DNA of 64,000 nucleotides from Rhodoferax bucti (lineage in GTDB: Bacteria; Pseudomonadota; Gammaproteobacteria; Burkholderiales; Burkholderiaceae_C). This document shows, in pieces, positions 1-8,225 of this stretch; position 1 is the stretch's first letter, and each line of letters starts with the position of its first letter. Under the pieces are notes generated by a model. It worked only from the letters and a program-made list of their open reading frames with translations. It had not been told where the DNA came from and searched no databases. The position numbers and the translations under genes were made by a program. The stretch covers positions 186,001 through 250,000 of the forward strand of contig NZ_VAHD01000001.1 of NCBI RefSeq assembly GCF_005876985.1. Reading direction: 5' to 3'.

Positions 1-528
1 GGCGAGTGCGCGGGCCATGCCCAGGCGCTGCGGCATGAACCAGCTGCTACCGGCGTCAGGCACCAGGCCGATCTTGCTGAAGGCCTGAATGAACTTGGCA
101 CCCGGCGCAGCAATCGCCACATCACAAGCCAATGCCAGTGAAGCCCCTGCCCCCGCAGCCACGCCATTGACGGCCGCAATCACCGGCATGCGCAAAGCCT
201 GAATACGCCGGGTGGTGGGGTTGAAGGCCTGGTCGATCACGGGGCCGGGATCGGCGCGCTCCACGAGGTTGGGGCCGGGCTCGAAATCGAATTCCGTCAA
301 ATCTGCGCCCGCACAAAAGCCACGACCTGCACCGGTAATGACCACGGCACGGATGGCGGAATCCGCTTCTGCGCAGTCCAGCGCCTTCCACAAATCAGCA
401 TGCATTTGGCGGGTGAAGCTGTTCAGGCTTGCTGGGCGATTCAAGGTCAGCAAAGCCACTGCGCCCTGTTCGGCGTAGGTGACGGTAGATTCAGAGGAGT
501 TGGTAGGAGTCGTGCCGGCGTCAGTCAT
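1..528 (-). CDS. Enoyl-CoA hydratase/isomerase family protein (PaaG-like), 3' end outside window
   Basis: Reading the minus strand from the ATG at 528 gives 176 open codons to the window edge with no stop, so the gene is partial. The protein opens [12 protein letters not shown] and shows crotonase-fold landmarks: [12 protein letters not shown] near residues 25-36, the oxyanion-loop segment [12 protein letters not shown], and [17 protein letters not shown]. The first catalytic glutamate of true hydratases is absent; instead there is [17 protein letters not shown], whose PDAG aspartate is typical of isomerases such as PaaG (ring-opening 1,2-epoxyphenylacetyl-CoA isomerase). By family it would isomerise or hydrate an acyl-CoA in beta-oxidation or aromatic-CoA degradation. 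It is divergent from the hydratase starting at 583. The PaaG-like label is an inference from that motif; the crotonase family call is firm. Confidence 0.85.
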   Translation of the reverse strand, partial: MTDAGTTPTNSSESTVTYAEQGAVALLTLNRPASLNSFTRQMHADLWKALDCAEADSAIRAVVITGAGRGFCAGADLTEFDFEPGPNLVERADPGPVIDQAFNPTTRRIQALRMPVIAAVNGVAAGAGASLALACDVAIAAPGAKFIQAFSKIGLVPDAGSSWFMPQRLGMARALA

Positions 529-558
529 GTGCAAACCCTCTTCGCTATAGTGCAAACC
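529..558. promoter_or_regulatory. Direct repeats GTGCAAACC in the divergent promoter
   Basis: Only 54 bases separate the two divergent crotonase start codons. They hold two exact GTGCAAACC copies at 529-537 and 550-558, 21 bases apart start to start, or two helical turns. Same-face direct repeats here would suit a shared operator or sigma contact. No known regulator was recognised, so function is inferred from position only. Confidence 0.35.
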
Positions 559-582
559 ATCAAAAAACCGGAGACCTTCATC

Positions 583-1362
583 ATGAGCTACGAATGCATC
601 ACCACCCGTATCGAAGGCGACAAGGTCGCCGTCATCACGCTCAACCGCCCCAAGCAACTCAACGCCCTGAATGACCAGTTGATGGATGAGCTGGGCGCCG
701 CGCTCAAGGCCTTTGACGCAGACCCCGCCATCGGCTGCATGGTGATCACCGGCAGCGAAAAAGCCTTTGCCGCCGGCGCCGACATCACCGTCATGGCCAA
801 GTTCAGCTTTGCCGACGCCTACAAGGGCGACTTCATCACCCGCAACTGGGAAACCATACGCACTATCCGCAAGCCGGTAATCGCCGCCGTGAGCGGTTTC
901 GCCCTGGGCGGCGGCTGCGAGCTGGCCATGATGTGTGACTTCATCATTGCCGCTGACAACGCCAAGTTCGGCCAGCCCGAGATCAAGCTGGGCATCATCC
1001 CCGGGGCAGGCGGCACGCAGCGCCTGCCGCGCGCCGTGGGCAAGGCCAAGGCCATGGACATGGCCCTGACCGGCCGCATGATGGACGCCGCCGAGGCAGA
1101 GCGCGCCGGGCTGGTCAGCCGCGTGGTGCCGCTGGACAAGCTGCAGGAAGAAGCGCTGGGCGCCGCGCTGCAAATCTGCGCCTTCTCCCAAGTCGCCACC
1201 ATGGCGGCCAAAGAGTCGGTCAACCGTGCCTTTGAAGGCACGCTGGCCGACGGCATTGTGTTTGAGCGCCGCCTGTTCCACGCCTTGTTTGCCACCGCCG
1301 ACCAGAAGGAAGGCATGGACGCTTTTGTGAACAAACGCGCGGCCAACTTTACGCACCAATAA
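583..1362 (+). CDS. Enoyl-CoA hydratase (crotonase family)
   Basis: This 259-residue protein has the usual length of a short-chain enoyl-CoA hydratase, which adds water to trans-2-enoyl-CoA in fatty acid beta-oxidation. Both catalytic glutamates are visible, in [11 protein letters not shown] and [19 protein letters not shown], and the oxyanion-hole segment KAFAAGADI is intact. The ATG at 583 is chosen because GGAG lies at 570-573, and the sequence upstream in frame does not look like crotonase. It diverges from a PaaG-like isomerase, suggesting a linked acyl-CoA degradation role, and is followed by a tRNA gene after 24 bases. The specific chain length or substrate cannot be told. Confidence 0.93.
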   Translation: MSYECITTRIEGDKVAVITLNRPKQLNALNDQLMDELGAALKAFDADPAIGCMVITGSEKAFAAGADITVMAKFSFADAYKGDFITRNWETIRTIRKPVIAAVSGFALGGGCELAMMCDFIIAADNAKFGQPEIKLGIIPGAGGTQRLPRAVGKAKAMDMALTGRMMDAAEAERAGLVSRVVPLDKLQEEALGAALQICAFSQVATMAAKESVNRAFEGTLADGIVFERRLFHALFATADQKEGMDAFVNKRAANFTHQ

Positions 1363-1386
1363 ATCTGGCATATAATGCGCGTCTTC

Positions 1387-1463
1387 GGTCGTATAGCTCA
1401 GTTGGTTAGAGCGCAGCATTCATAATGCTGATGTCGGTGGTTCAAGTCCACCTACGACCACCA
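1387..1463 (+). tRNA. tRNA-Met (anticodon CAT)
   Basis: A complete 77-base cloverleaf can be folded by eye: acceptor GGTCGTA pairs with TACGACC, followed by A and an encoded CCA; D arm AGCTCAGTTGGTTAGAGC; anticodon stem CAGCA/TGCTG with loop TTCATAA; T arm GGTGGTTCAAGTCCACC. The anticodon CAT means elongator Met, unless the cytosine is lysidine-modified, which would make it tRNA-Ile. The paired first acceptor base argues against an initiator tRNA. Confidence 0.95.
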
Positions 1464-1470
1464 AACCTGA

Positions 1471-1505
1471 AAACCCGCAGCGCGCAAGCGCTGCGGGTTT
1501 TTCTT
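1471..1505 (+). terminator. Rho-independent terminator after tRNA-Met
   Basis: A perfect 13-bp stem, AAACCCGCAGCGC with GCGCTGCGGGTTT, is closed by a GCAA tetraloop and followed by TTTTTCTTT. It lies seven bases after the tRNA CCA end. Confidence 0.93.
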
Positions 1506-1602
1506 TGGGCGCTGCGGCCTTCCGTCGCCCCCACGCCTCGCGTTTGCGGGGTTTTGAGCTCCCCACCGGCAGGCATCAGCGCCCCTTGCTAGAGTCGGCG
1601 CC

Positions 1603-3180
1603 ATGCCGGCTCACCCCCAACCCTCCACCACCCGCGCCTTGGTCTGGTTCAAGCGCGATCTGCGCGTGCACGACCACGCGCCGCTGGTGGCTGCGCTGTC
1701 GCACACCGACGCACTGGGGCTGTTTGTGATCGAGCCCGAATGGCTGCAGAGCCCGGAGTGCGACGGCAGCCATGTGGACTTTGCACTGGCCTGCCTGAGC
1801 GAGCTGCGCAGCGCACTGGCCGCACGCGGCCTGCCCCTGCTGGTGCGCGTGGGCACCATGCAGGCGGTGCTGGCGCAACTGCACGCCGAACTCGGTTTCA
1901 CCCACCTGCTGAGCCACGAAGAAACCGGGCCGGGCTGGTCGTATGCGCGAGACATCGCGTTGGGCCGCTGGTGCCAGGGGCAAGGCGTGGTGTGGCAAGA
2001 GTTCACCCAAACCGGTGTGGTGCGTCGCCTGCGCAGCCGCAGCGGTTGGGCGGGGCGCTGGCAGGCGCGCATGGACGCGCCTTTGGAGTTACTACAAGGC
2101 CACTTCACCGCAGCCACATCGCTGGAGCAACCCGACCTGCCGAACTTGGCCGCACTGGGCCTGCAGCCGCATCAAAAAACTCTTCAGGCCGCTGGCGAGC
2201 GGGCCGCCCGCCGCACCCTCAAAAGCTTTGTACAGGAGCGTGGCTACGACTACCGCAAAGCCCTCTCCAGCCCCCTGAGCGCGGAAGACGGTTGCAGCCG
2301 CCTGAGCCCGCATCTGGCCTTCGGCACCTTGTCCCTGCGCACCGTACACCAGGCCACCGAGGTTGCTATCGGCCACACCCCGGACCGCTCGTTGGCCTAT
2401 AGCCTGCGCGGCTTCGCGGGGCGGCTGCGCTGGCACTGCCATTTCATGCAGAAGCTCGAAGACGAGCCCGACATTGAATTCCACAACTTCGCCCGCGCCT
2501 GTGACGGCCTGCGCGAAGACGAGTTCAACGACGCACACTTTGCCGCTTGGTGCGAGGGCCGCACCGGCTACCCCATGGTGGACGCCTGCATGCGCTCGCT
2601 CAAGGCCACCGGCTGGCTCAACTTTCGCATGCGCGCCATGCTGGTGAGCTTTAGCAGTTACCACCTGTGGCTGCACTGGCGCGAGCCGGGCCTGTTTCTG
2701 GCCCGGCAGTTTTTGGACTTTGAGCCCGGCATCCACTGGAGCCAGATGCAGATGCAAAGCGGCACCACCGGCATCAACACGCTGCGCATGTACTCACCCA
2801 CCAAACAGGCACAAGACCAGGACCCCGAGGGCCTGTTCATCCGCCGCTGGGTGCCGGAGCTGGCCCGCGTGCCGCTGCCCTACCTGGCCGAGCCGTGGAA
2901 GATGGACATCAGCGTGCAGAGCATGGCGGGCTGCCACATAGGGCATGACTACCCGGCCCCGGTGGTCGAGGACAAAGCCGCCATGAAAGCAGCCAAAGAT
3001 CGCATGTACGGCCTGCGCCAGACCGAGCAAGCCCGTGCGGAGGCGGGCGACGTGCAAGCCCGCCACGGATCGCGCAAAAGCGGGCTGCCGCAAACCGGCC
3101 AACGGCGTGCCGCCAGCCGCAAGGCCTCTGCGCCACCCGACGCCGCCGCCCCATCCCCCCAAGGCGATTTGTTTGCCTGA
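1603..3180 (+). CDS. Deoxyribodipyrimidine photolyase/cryptochrome, class I-like
   Basis: This 525-residue photolyase-family flavoprotein would use blue light to split UV-induced pyrimidine dimers. The N-terminal antenna domain starts with LVWFKRDLRVHDHAPLV (about residues 12-28). The FAD domain spans roughly 210-460, with RLSPHLAFGTLS, GRTGYPMVDACMRSL and the region ending in SPTKQAQDQDPEG and RRWVPELA. A low-complexity basic, Pro/Ala-rich tail of about 50 residues follows and ends QGDLFA. That pentapeptide fits the bacterial sliding-clamp consensus QxDLF (inference). The gene opens a same-strand cluster of repair genes, with the DUF2256 gene 19 bases downstream. The ATG at 1603 has no strong Shine-Dalgarno sequence but starts just before the conserved antenna domain. 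Dimer specificity (CPD or 6-4) cannot be told. Confidence 0.92.
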   Translation: MPAHPQPSTTRALVWFKRDLRVHDHAPLVAALSHTDALGLFVIEPEWLQSPECDGSHVDFALACLSELRSALAARGLPLLVRVGTMQAVLAQLHAELGFTHLLSHEETGPGWSYARDIALGRWCQGQGVVWQEFTQTGVVRRLRSRSGWAGRWQARMDAPLELLQGHFTAATSLEQPDLPNLAALGLQPHQKTLQAAGERAARRTLKSFVQERGYDYRKALSSPLSAEDGCSRLSPHLAFGTLSLRTVHQATEVAIGHTPDRSLAYSLRGFAGRLRWHCHFMQKLEDEPDIEFHNFARACDGLREDEFNDAHFAAWCEGRTGYPMVDACMRSLKATGWLNFRMRAMLVSFSSYHLWLHWREPGLFLARQFLDFEPGIHWSQMQMQSGTTGINTLRMYSPTKQAQDQDPEGLFIRRWVPELARVPLPYLAEPWKMDISVQSMAGCHIGHDYPAPVVEDKAAMKAAKDRMYGLRQTEQARAEAGDVQARHGSRKSGLPQTGQRRAASRKASAPPDAAAPSPQGDLFA

Positions 3181-3199
3181 GCCCCCCAGCCAACCTCCC

Positions 3200-3367
3200 A
3201 TGAAAAACGACTTCAAAGGCAACAAGCAGTTCCTGCCCAGCAAGCCATGTGCCGTGTGCGGCCGCACCATGACCTGGCGCAAGGCCTGGGCGAAGAACTG
3301 GGAATCGGTGCTGTATTGCTCCGACGCCTGCCGCGCCAAAAAGTCGGAGAAAAAGCCCCATGTCTAA
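3200..3367 (+). CDS. DUF2256 zinc-ribbon peptide
   Basis: This 55-residue peptide, starting at the ATG at 3200, carries two cysteine pairs: KPCAVCGRTMTWRKAW and YCSDACRAKK. That C-x2-C ... C-x3-C pattern with the W-R-K-x-W signature is DUF2256, a family of unknown function often found beside photolyase or cryptochrome genes. It probably binds one zinc ion (inference from the cysteines). Its last codons overlap the start of the next photolyase by 8 bases (ATG at 3360, stop at 3365-3367), implying translational coupling. The setting suggests an accessory to photolyase assembly or DNA binding, but nothing direct shows this. Confidence 0.88.
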   Translation: MKNDFKGNKQFLPSKPCAVCGRTMTWRKAWAKNWESVLYCSDACRAKKSEKKPHV

Positions 3368-4964
3368 CACCATCGCTAACGCGCCCCCTGCCCTGCCCGC
3401 GAAAGTGCGCCACCTCGTCATCGTGCTGGGCGACCAGCTGGATGCCGATTCCACCGCCCTGCAAGATTTCGACCTTACGCAAGACGTGGTGTGGATGGCC
3501 GAGGTGGCGGAGGAAAGCACGCATATGTGGTCTGCCAAGCAGCGTACGGCCGTGTTTTTGAGCGCCATGCGGCACTTTGCGCAGGCGCTGCAAGCCCGCG
3601 GCTACCCGGTGGCCTACACCCGGCTGGATGACGCCAGCAACGCGGGCACGTTGGCCTTGCAACTGCAGCAGGCCATCACCGCACTGCAACCTGCGGCGCT
3701 GGTGATGACCGCCCCCGGCGACTGGCGGGTACTGCACGCGCTGCGGGCCATTGCAACCCAGCACGCACTGCCGCTGGACCTGCGCGACGACACCCATTTC
3801 TACAGCACCGTGCGCGACTTCGCCGCCCACGCCAAAGGCCGCAAGCAGCTGCGGCTGGAATACTGGTACCGCGAGCTGCGGCAAAAGCACGGCATCTTGA
3901 TGGACGACGGTGCGCCCTGCGGCGGGCAGTGGAACTTTGATGCCGATAACCGCGAGTCCTTCGGCAAAGAGGGCCCGCAGCACGTGCCCCCGCCCACCCG
4001 CTTTGCGCCGGATGCCATCACGCAAGAGGTGATCGCCCTCGTCAACACCCGGTTTGCCGCGCACCCCGGCAAGCTGGACACCTTTGGATGGCCGGTAACG
4101 CGCGAGCAAGCCCTGCAGGTACTGCACGCATTCATCACCGAGCGCTTGCCGCTGTTCGGCAAATTTGAGGACGCCATGTGGGCCGGCGAGGCCTGGCTCT
4201 ACCACTCGCACCTGAGCTGCGCGCTCAATCTCAAACTGCTCAACCCCCGCGAGGTGCTGCAGGCGGCCGAAGCTGCCTTTCGGCAGGGCCACGCACCACT
4301 GGCGGCGGTAGAGGGCTTTGTGCGGCAAATCTTGGGCTGGCGCGAATATGTGCGGGGCATCTACTGGACCCGCATGCCCGACTACCTGGCGCTCAACGCG
4401 CTGGACGCACAGGCCGAACTCCCCGCGTGGTACTGGACGGGTGAGACCGACATGGCCTGCCTGCGCGACGCCATCACCCAAACCCTGGAGCACGGCTACG
4501 CCCACCACATACAGCGCCTCATGGTGACCGGCCTGTATGCCCTGCTGCTCGGGGTGAAGCCGCAGGCCGTACATGCCTGGTACCTGGCGGTGTACGTGGA
4601 TGCGGTGGAGTGGGTGGAGCTGCCCAACACCCTGGGCATGAGCCAGTTCGGGGATGGGGGCATCATGGCCAGCAAGCCCTATGTGGCCAGCGGCAAATAC
4701 ATCCAGCGCATGAGCAACCATTGCAAGGGCTGCCGCTATGACCCGGCGCAATCTACCGGCGCACAGGCCTGCCCCTTCACCACGCTGTACTGGGACTTTC
4801 TGGCCCGCCATGAAGCACTGCTCAAGAAAAACCCGCGCATGGCCATGCAACTCAAAAACCTCGCCCGGCTGGATGATCCGGCGCGCGAAGCCATTGCCGC
4901 CCAAGCCACCGCCCACCGTGCGGCACAGGCAGTGAGCACACCGGCTGCCCCTACAACCCCATGA
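3360..4964 (+). CDS. phrB: Iron-sulfur (6-4) photolyase of the FeS-BCP family
   Basis: This 534-residue protein matches the bacterial cryptochrome/(6-4) photolyase family that holds a 4Fe-4S cluster. The N-terminus reads HLVIVLGDQLDADS, the hallmark of this branch. Cysteines at 367 (MACL), 455 and 458 (HCKGC) and 471 (ACPFT) have spacings of 88, 3 and 13, the same spacing as the four cluster ligands I recall for Agrobacterium PhrB. The region between, EWVELPNTLGMSQFGDGGIMASKPYVASGKY abbreviated, is typical of the FAD and substrate domain. By family it repairs (6-4) photoproducts using FAD and a ribolumazine antenna. It overlaps DUF2256 upstream and the next gene downstream (ATGA), so it lies mid-operon. 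Confidence 0.95.
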   Translation: MSNTIANAPPALPAKVRHLVIVLGDQLDADSTALQDFDLTQDVVWMAEVAEESTHMWSAKQRTAVFLSAMRHFAQALQARGYPVAYTRLDDASNAGTLALQLQQAITALQPAALVMTAPGDWRVLHALRAIATQHALPLDLRDDTHFYSTVRDFAAHAKGRKQLRLEYWYRELRQKHGILMDDGAPCGGQWNFDADNRESFGKEGPQHVPPPTRFAPDAITQEVIALVNTRFAAHPGKLDTFGWPVTREQALQVLHAFITERLPLFGKFEDAMWAGEAWLYHSHLSCALNLKLLNPREVLQAAEAAFRQGHAPLAAVEGFVRQILGWREYVRGIYWTRMPDYLALNALDAQAELPAWYWTGETDMACLRDAITQTLEHGYAHHIQRLMVTGLYALLLGVKPQAVHAWYLAVYVDAVEWVELPNTLGMSQFGDGGIMASKPYVASGKYIQRMSNHCKGCRYDPAQSTGAQACPFTTLYWDFLARHEALLKKNPRMAMQLKNLARLDDPAREAIAAQATAHRAAQAVSTPAAPTTP

Positions 4965-6178
4965 ACACATTCACCCCCACGCGCGAGGCTGCGCTGGCCC
5001 AACTGGCCACCGTCAACCCCGAGGCCTATGCCCGCAGCCGTAATTTTCTGGAGGGCGCTGTCACCCGCCTCTCGCCCTACCTCACCCACGGCCTGCTGAG
5101 CCTGCGCGAGGTATATGCGGCGGTGCACGCCCGCCACCCGCTGGCGGCGCAGCACAAGCTGGTATTTGAGCTGGGCTGGCGGGCCTACTACCGGCACGTG
5201 TGGGCGCACCGGGGGGAGGGCATTTTGCAATCGCTGCACGCCGGCCTGCACCCAGAGGCTGCGTATGGCACCACGATGCCAGCAGATGTGCTGGAGGCTC
5301 GCACCGGCATTCCCGCCATCGACCTCGCGGTGCGCACCCTTTATGCCAACGGCTATGTGCACAACCACGCCCGCATGTGGCTGGCCAGCTACCTGGTGCA
5401 CCTGCGCAAGGTGCACTGGCGGGTGGGCGCGCAGTGGATGCTGGGCTACCTGCTCGACGGCGATGTGGCGAGCAACAGCCTGAGCTGGCAGTGGGTGGCC
5501 GGCACTGGCAGCGTGAAGCCCTATCTGTTCAACGCCGAGAACGTTGCCAAATACGCGCCCGCGCCGTGGCACAGCTTTGGCACCGTGCTGGACACGACCT
5601 ATGAAGCACTGGACGCCATCGCCCGCGCGCCCCAAGCCGTGCACCCGGAGTCGCTGGCACCTTCTTGCACGGGCTTGGCGCCACCTGCCCTGCACACCAG
5701 CCCGTTGACTGGTGACGAAGCCACTGCGCGGGCCTGGCAAGACCCCACTGCGGTGGACCCGGCAGCGCTGCAAGGTCGCGATGTGTGGCTGCACCACCCG
5801 TGGGCCCTGCACGCAGACCCGGCGCTTGCGCCTGCGGATGCCGCGCACATCGGGGTAGGCTTTGCCGAATGCCACGCTGCCGGCCCCTGGAGCGCCCAGC
5901 GCTGGGGCTTTGTCAGCGAGGGCTTGCAAGCCACCACAGCGCAGCGCTGGTGGGGCAGCCCGCAAGCGATGGCCCATGCCCTGCGCCATGCGCGCTCGGT
6001 GCACTGGCACCCGGACCCGCATGGGGATGCGGCCTTGGCCCAGCTGGCCAACGCCTTGCGGAACCACAGCCCAGCCACCCGCACCGGGCCTGTCGAGGTG
6101 CCGGCGCTGTTTGGCACGGTGGAGCCTCTGTGCCCCAGCTTTGCCAGCTGGTGGAAACAGGCGCCACTCCTTGCCTGA
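4961..6178 (+). CDS. Photolyase-like FAD-binding protein, possibly with a relocated antenna domain
   Basis: This 405-residue protein starts directly in the photolyase helical FAD domain: RLSPYLTHGLLSLRE near residue 32, WRAYYRHVW, GIPAIDLAVRTLYANGYVHNH, then LLDGDVASNSLSWQW, all with class I counterparts. The usual N-terminal antenna domain is missing. From about residue 274, after the FAD domain, comes VWLHHPWALHADPAL, then IGVGF and an alpha/beta-looking stretch to about 365. This resembles the opening of an antenna domain (VWFxxDLRxHDxxAL) with its charged residues replaced, suggesting a circular permutation or a decayed antenna. The start overlaps phrB by 4 bases (ATGA). Role unknown; a DNA-binding or repair partner of PhrB is possible. 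Family call sure, permutation inferred. Confidence 0.85.
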   Translation: MNTFTPTREAALAQLATVNPEAYARSRNFLEGAVTRLSPYLTHGLLSLREVYAAVHARHPLAAQHKLVFELGWRAYYRHVWAHRGEGILQSLHAGLHPEAAYGTTMPADVLEARTGIPAIDLAVRTLYANGYVHNHARMWLASYLVHLRKVHWRVGAQWMLGYLLDGDVASNSLSWQWVAGTGSVKPYLFNAENVAKYAPAPWHSFGTVLDTTYEALDAIARAPQAVHPESLAPSCTGLAPPALHTSPLTGDEATARAWQDPTAVDPAALQGRDVWLHHPWALHADPALAPADAAHIGVGFAECHAAGPWSAQRWGFVSEGLQATTAQRWWGSPQAMAHALRHARSVHWHPDPHGDAALAQLANALRNHSPATRTGPVEVPALFGTVEPLCPSFASWWKQAPLLA

Positions 6179-6257
6179 TCTTCTGGCCTGATCGCCTTGC
6201 CTAAGCGGCACGCACGGTAAAATCGCGCCCTTCGTTCACAGCCTCTGGATACACACC

Positions 6258-6641
6258 ATGAACCGCTGCCTCTCTCTCTGCGCTCTGTCGCTCACCCTGC
6301 TGGGCACTGGCGCGCAGGCGCAAACCGGCACCACCAGCCAAAACCTCACCACCACCGATGGCACTGTTGTGGCGGTGCGCACCTTTCCGGCCAACGCCCT
6401 GCGCGGCACGCTGGTCGTGGTCGCGCCCCCTGAAGTGACCCTGGACGGAACCGTGGACCGGCTCTCGCCCGGCTCCCGCATCCGCGGGCTGAACGGCATG
6501 TTCGCCCTGTCGGGCTCGCTAGTCGGGCAAAGCTTGCCCGTGATGTACACCCGCGAGCCCAACGGCATGCTGCACGACGTGTGGGTGCTCACCGCGCTGG
6601 AAGCCCAGCTCATTCCGGCCAAGCCGTCGTACTCCAAGTAA
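6258..6641 (+). CDS. Secreted hypothetical protein
   Basis: This 127-residue protein has a clear signal peptide: MNRCLSLCALSLTLLG followed by GAQAQ, with probable cleavage after residue 20-22. The mature part is about 105 residues, rich in Thr, Val and Leu, with strands such as GTLVVVAPPEVTLDG and LPVMYTREPNGMLHDVWVLT that suggest a small beta-rich periplasmic domain. No catalytic motif or known family was recognised. It stands alone on the plus strand between the photolyase operon and miaB. The start is supported by the signal peptide. Confidence 0.8.
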   Translation: MNRCLSLCALSLTLLGTGAQAQTGTTSQNLTTTDGTVVAVRTFPANALRGTLVVVAPPEVTLDGTVDRLSPGSRIRGLNGMFALSGSLVGQSLPVMYTREPNGMLHDVWVLTALEAQLIPAKPSYSK

Positions 6642-6691
6642 GCCACCCGGCGCCCAGGCCTCAAGCCTCTGGGCACTTGCAGGGTGCAGAA

Positions 6692-6757
6692 ATTACAAGC
6701 CTTTAAAGCCTCTAGCGCCCGCAGAATATGCGCAAGCAGCTCTCAAATTCATAGCAT
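6692..6757 (-). repeat. Dispersed AGCTGCTnGCGCA repeat, copy A
   Basis: Reverse orientation: TGCGCAAGCAGCT at 6730-6742, preceded by TCTAGCGC at 6711-6718 and bounded by AATT/GCTAT-like ends. It fills much of the gap between the secreted protein and miaB. Six further copies occur in the window. Confidence 0.75.
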
Positions 6758-6772
6758 TCAAGCGAATCCATC

Positions 6773-8113
6773 ATGTCCAAAAAAGTCTTTATCAAAACCT
6801 TCGGCTGCCAGATGAACGAGTACGACTCGGACAAGATGGCCGACGTGCTGGGCGCCGCCCAAGGCTACGAGCCCACCGACGATGTGGAGCAGGCCGACCT
6901 CATCCTCTTCAACACCTGCTCAGTGCGCGAGAAGGCGCAAGAGAAGGTGTTCAGCGACCTGGGCCGCATCAAGCACCTCAAAGCCAAGGGCGTGCAAATT
7001 GGCGTGGGCGGCTGCGTGGCCAGCCAGGAAGGCGCTGAGATCATCAAGCGCGCGCCTTATGTGGACGTGGTGTTCGGCCCGCAAACCCTGCACCGCCTGC
7101 CCGAGATGCTCAACGCTCGCAAGGCGCTGGACAAACCGCAGGTGGACATCAGCTTCCCCGAGATTGAAAAGTTCGACCACCTGCCCCCGGCCAAAGTGGA
7201 GGGCGCCAGCGCGTTTGTGAGCATCATGGAGGGCTGCAACAAATACTGCAGCTACTGCGTGGTGCCCTACACCCGCGGCACCGAAATCAACCGCCCGTTT
7301 GAAGATGTACTGGTAGAGATTGCCGGCCTGGCCGACCAAGGCGTGAAAGAGGTCAACCTGCTGGGCCAAAACGTGAACGCCTGGCGCCACACCATGGGCG
7401 ACTCGGGCGAGATGGCCGACTTTGCCACCCTGCTCGAATATGTGAGCGACATCCCCGGCATCGAGCGCATCCGCTACACCACCAGCCACCCCAACGAGTT
7501 CACGCCCAGCCTGATTGCGGCCTACGAGAAGTTGCCCAAACTGGTGAGCCACCTGCACCTGCCGGTGCAGCACGGCAGCGACAAGATTTTGATGGCCATG
7601 AAACGCGGCTACACCGCCATGGAATACAAGAGCACCATCCGCAAGCTGCGCGCCATCCGACCGGAGCTGTCGGTGAGCTCGGACTTCATTGTCGGCTTCC
7701 CCGGGGAAACGGAAGACGACCACGCCAAGCTGATGAAGCTGATGGACGACATCGGCTTTGACAACTCATTCAGCTTCATCTTCAGCCCCCGCCCCGGCAC
7801 GCCCGCTGCCAACCTGCATGACGACACACCGCACGAGGTGAAGCTGCGCCGCCTGCAAGAGGTGCAGGCGAATATCAACGCCAACATCGCCCGCATCAGC
7901 GAGCAGCGCCTGGGCACGGTGCAGCGCATTCTGGTGGAAGGCGGTAGCAAGCGCGACAACGGCGAGCTGATGGGCCGCACCGAGTGCAACCGCGTAGTCA
8001 ACTTCGCCGGCCACCCACGCCTGATCGGCCAGTTGGTGGACGTGCGCATCACCGAAACCCGCAGCTACACGCTGCGCGGCGAGGTGTTGACGGTGGAGCA
8101 CATGCCCACTTAG
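6773..8113 (+). CDS. miaB: tRNA-2-methylthio-N6-dimethylallyladenosine synthase MiaB
   Basis: MiaB is a radical-SAM methylthiotransferase that adds a methylthio group to i6A37 in tRNAs reading UNN codons. The 446-residue protein has the three-domain layout: N-terminal UPF0004 domain with cysteines in [22 protein letters not shown] and GGCVASQEG (second cluster); the radical-SAM motif C155-NKY-C159-SY-C162; and a C-terminal TRAM domain ending [17 protein letters not shown]. Length and all six cysteines match the family. It has its own ATG at 6773 in the sequence TCCATCATGTCC without a strong Shine-Dalgarno. It appears monocistronic, with a dispersed repeat just upstream. Confidence 0.98.
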   Translation: MSKKVFIKTFGCQMNEYDSDKMADVLGAAQGYEPTDDVEQADLILFNTCSVREKAQEKVFSDLGRIKHLKAKGVQIGVGGCVASQEGAEIIKRAPYVDVVFGPQTLHRLPEMLNARKALDKPQVDISFPEIEKFDHLPPAKVEGASAFVSIMEGCNKYCSYCVVPYTRGTEINRPFEDVLVEIAGLADQGVKEVNLLGQNVNAWRHTMGDSGEMADFATLLEYVSDIPGIERIRYTTSHPNEFTPSLIAAYEKLPKLVSHLHLPVQHGSDKILMAMKRGYTAMEYKSTIRKLRAIRPELSVSSDFIVGFPGETEDDHAKLMKLMDDIGFDNSFSFIFSPRPGTPAANLHDDTPHEVKLRRLQEVQANINANIARISEQRLGTVQRILVEGGSKRDNGELMGRTECNRVVNFAGHPRLIGQLVDVRITETRSYTLRGEVLTVEHMPT

Positions 8114-8225
8114 TTACAACGCCAGCGCGCTGAGAACGCAGCACCACAGTTACCCGAACGGACTATGGTTACCCCTGACTTATGCGGGGATACTCTTTGT
8201 AACAAAACATACACAGGGAGTTTGC

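Noticed and set aside
5785-6204. Alternative 139-codon frame at the end of the photolyase-like gene
   Set aside because: Considered as a separate gene for the C-terminal domain; composition is Arg/Pro-rich and it lacks a start site, so it is a shadow.
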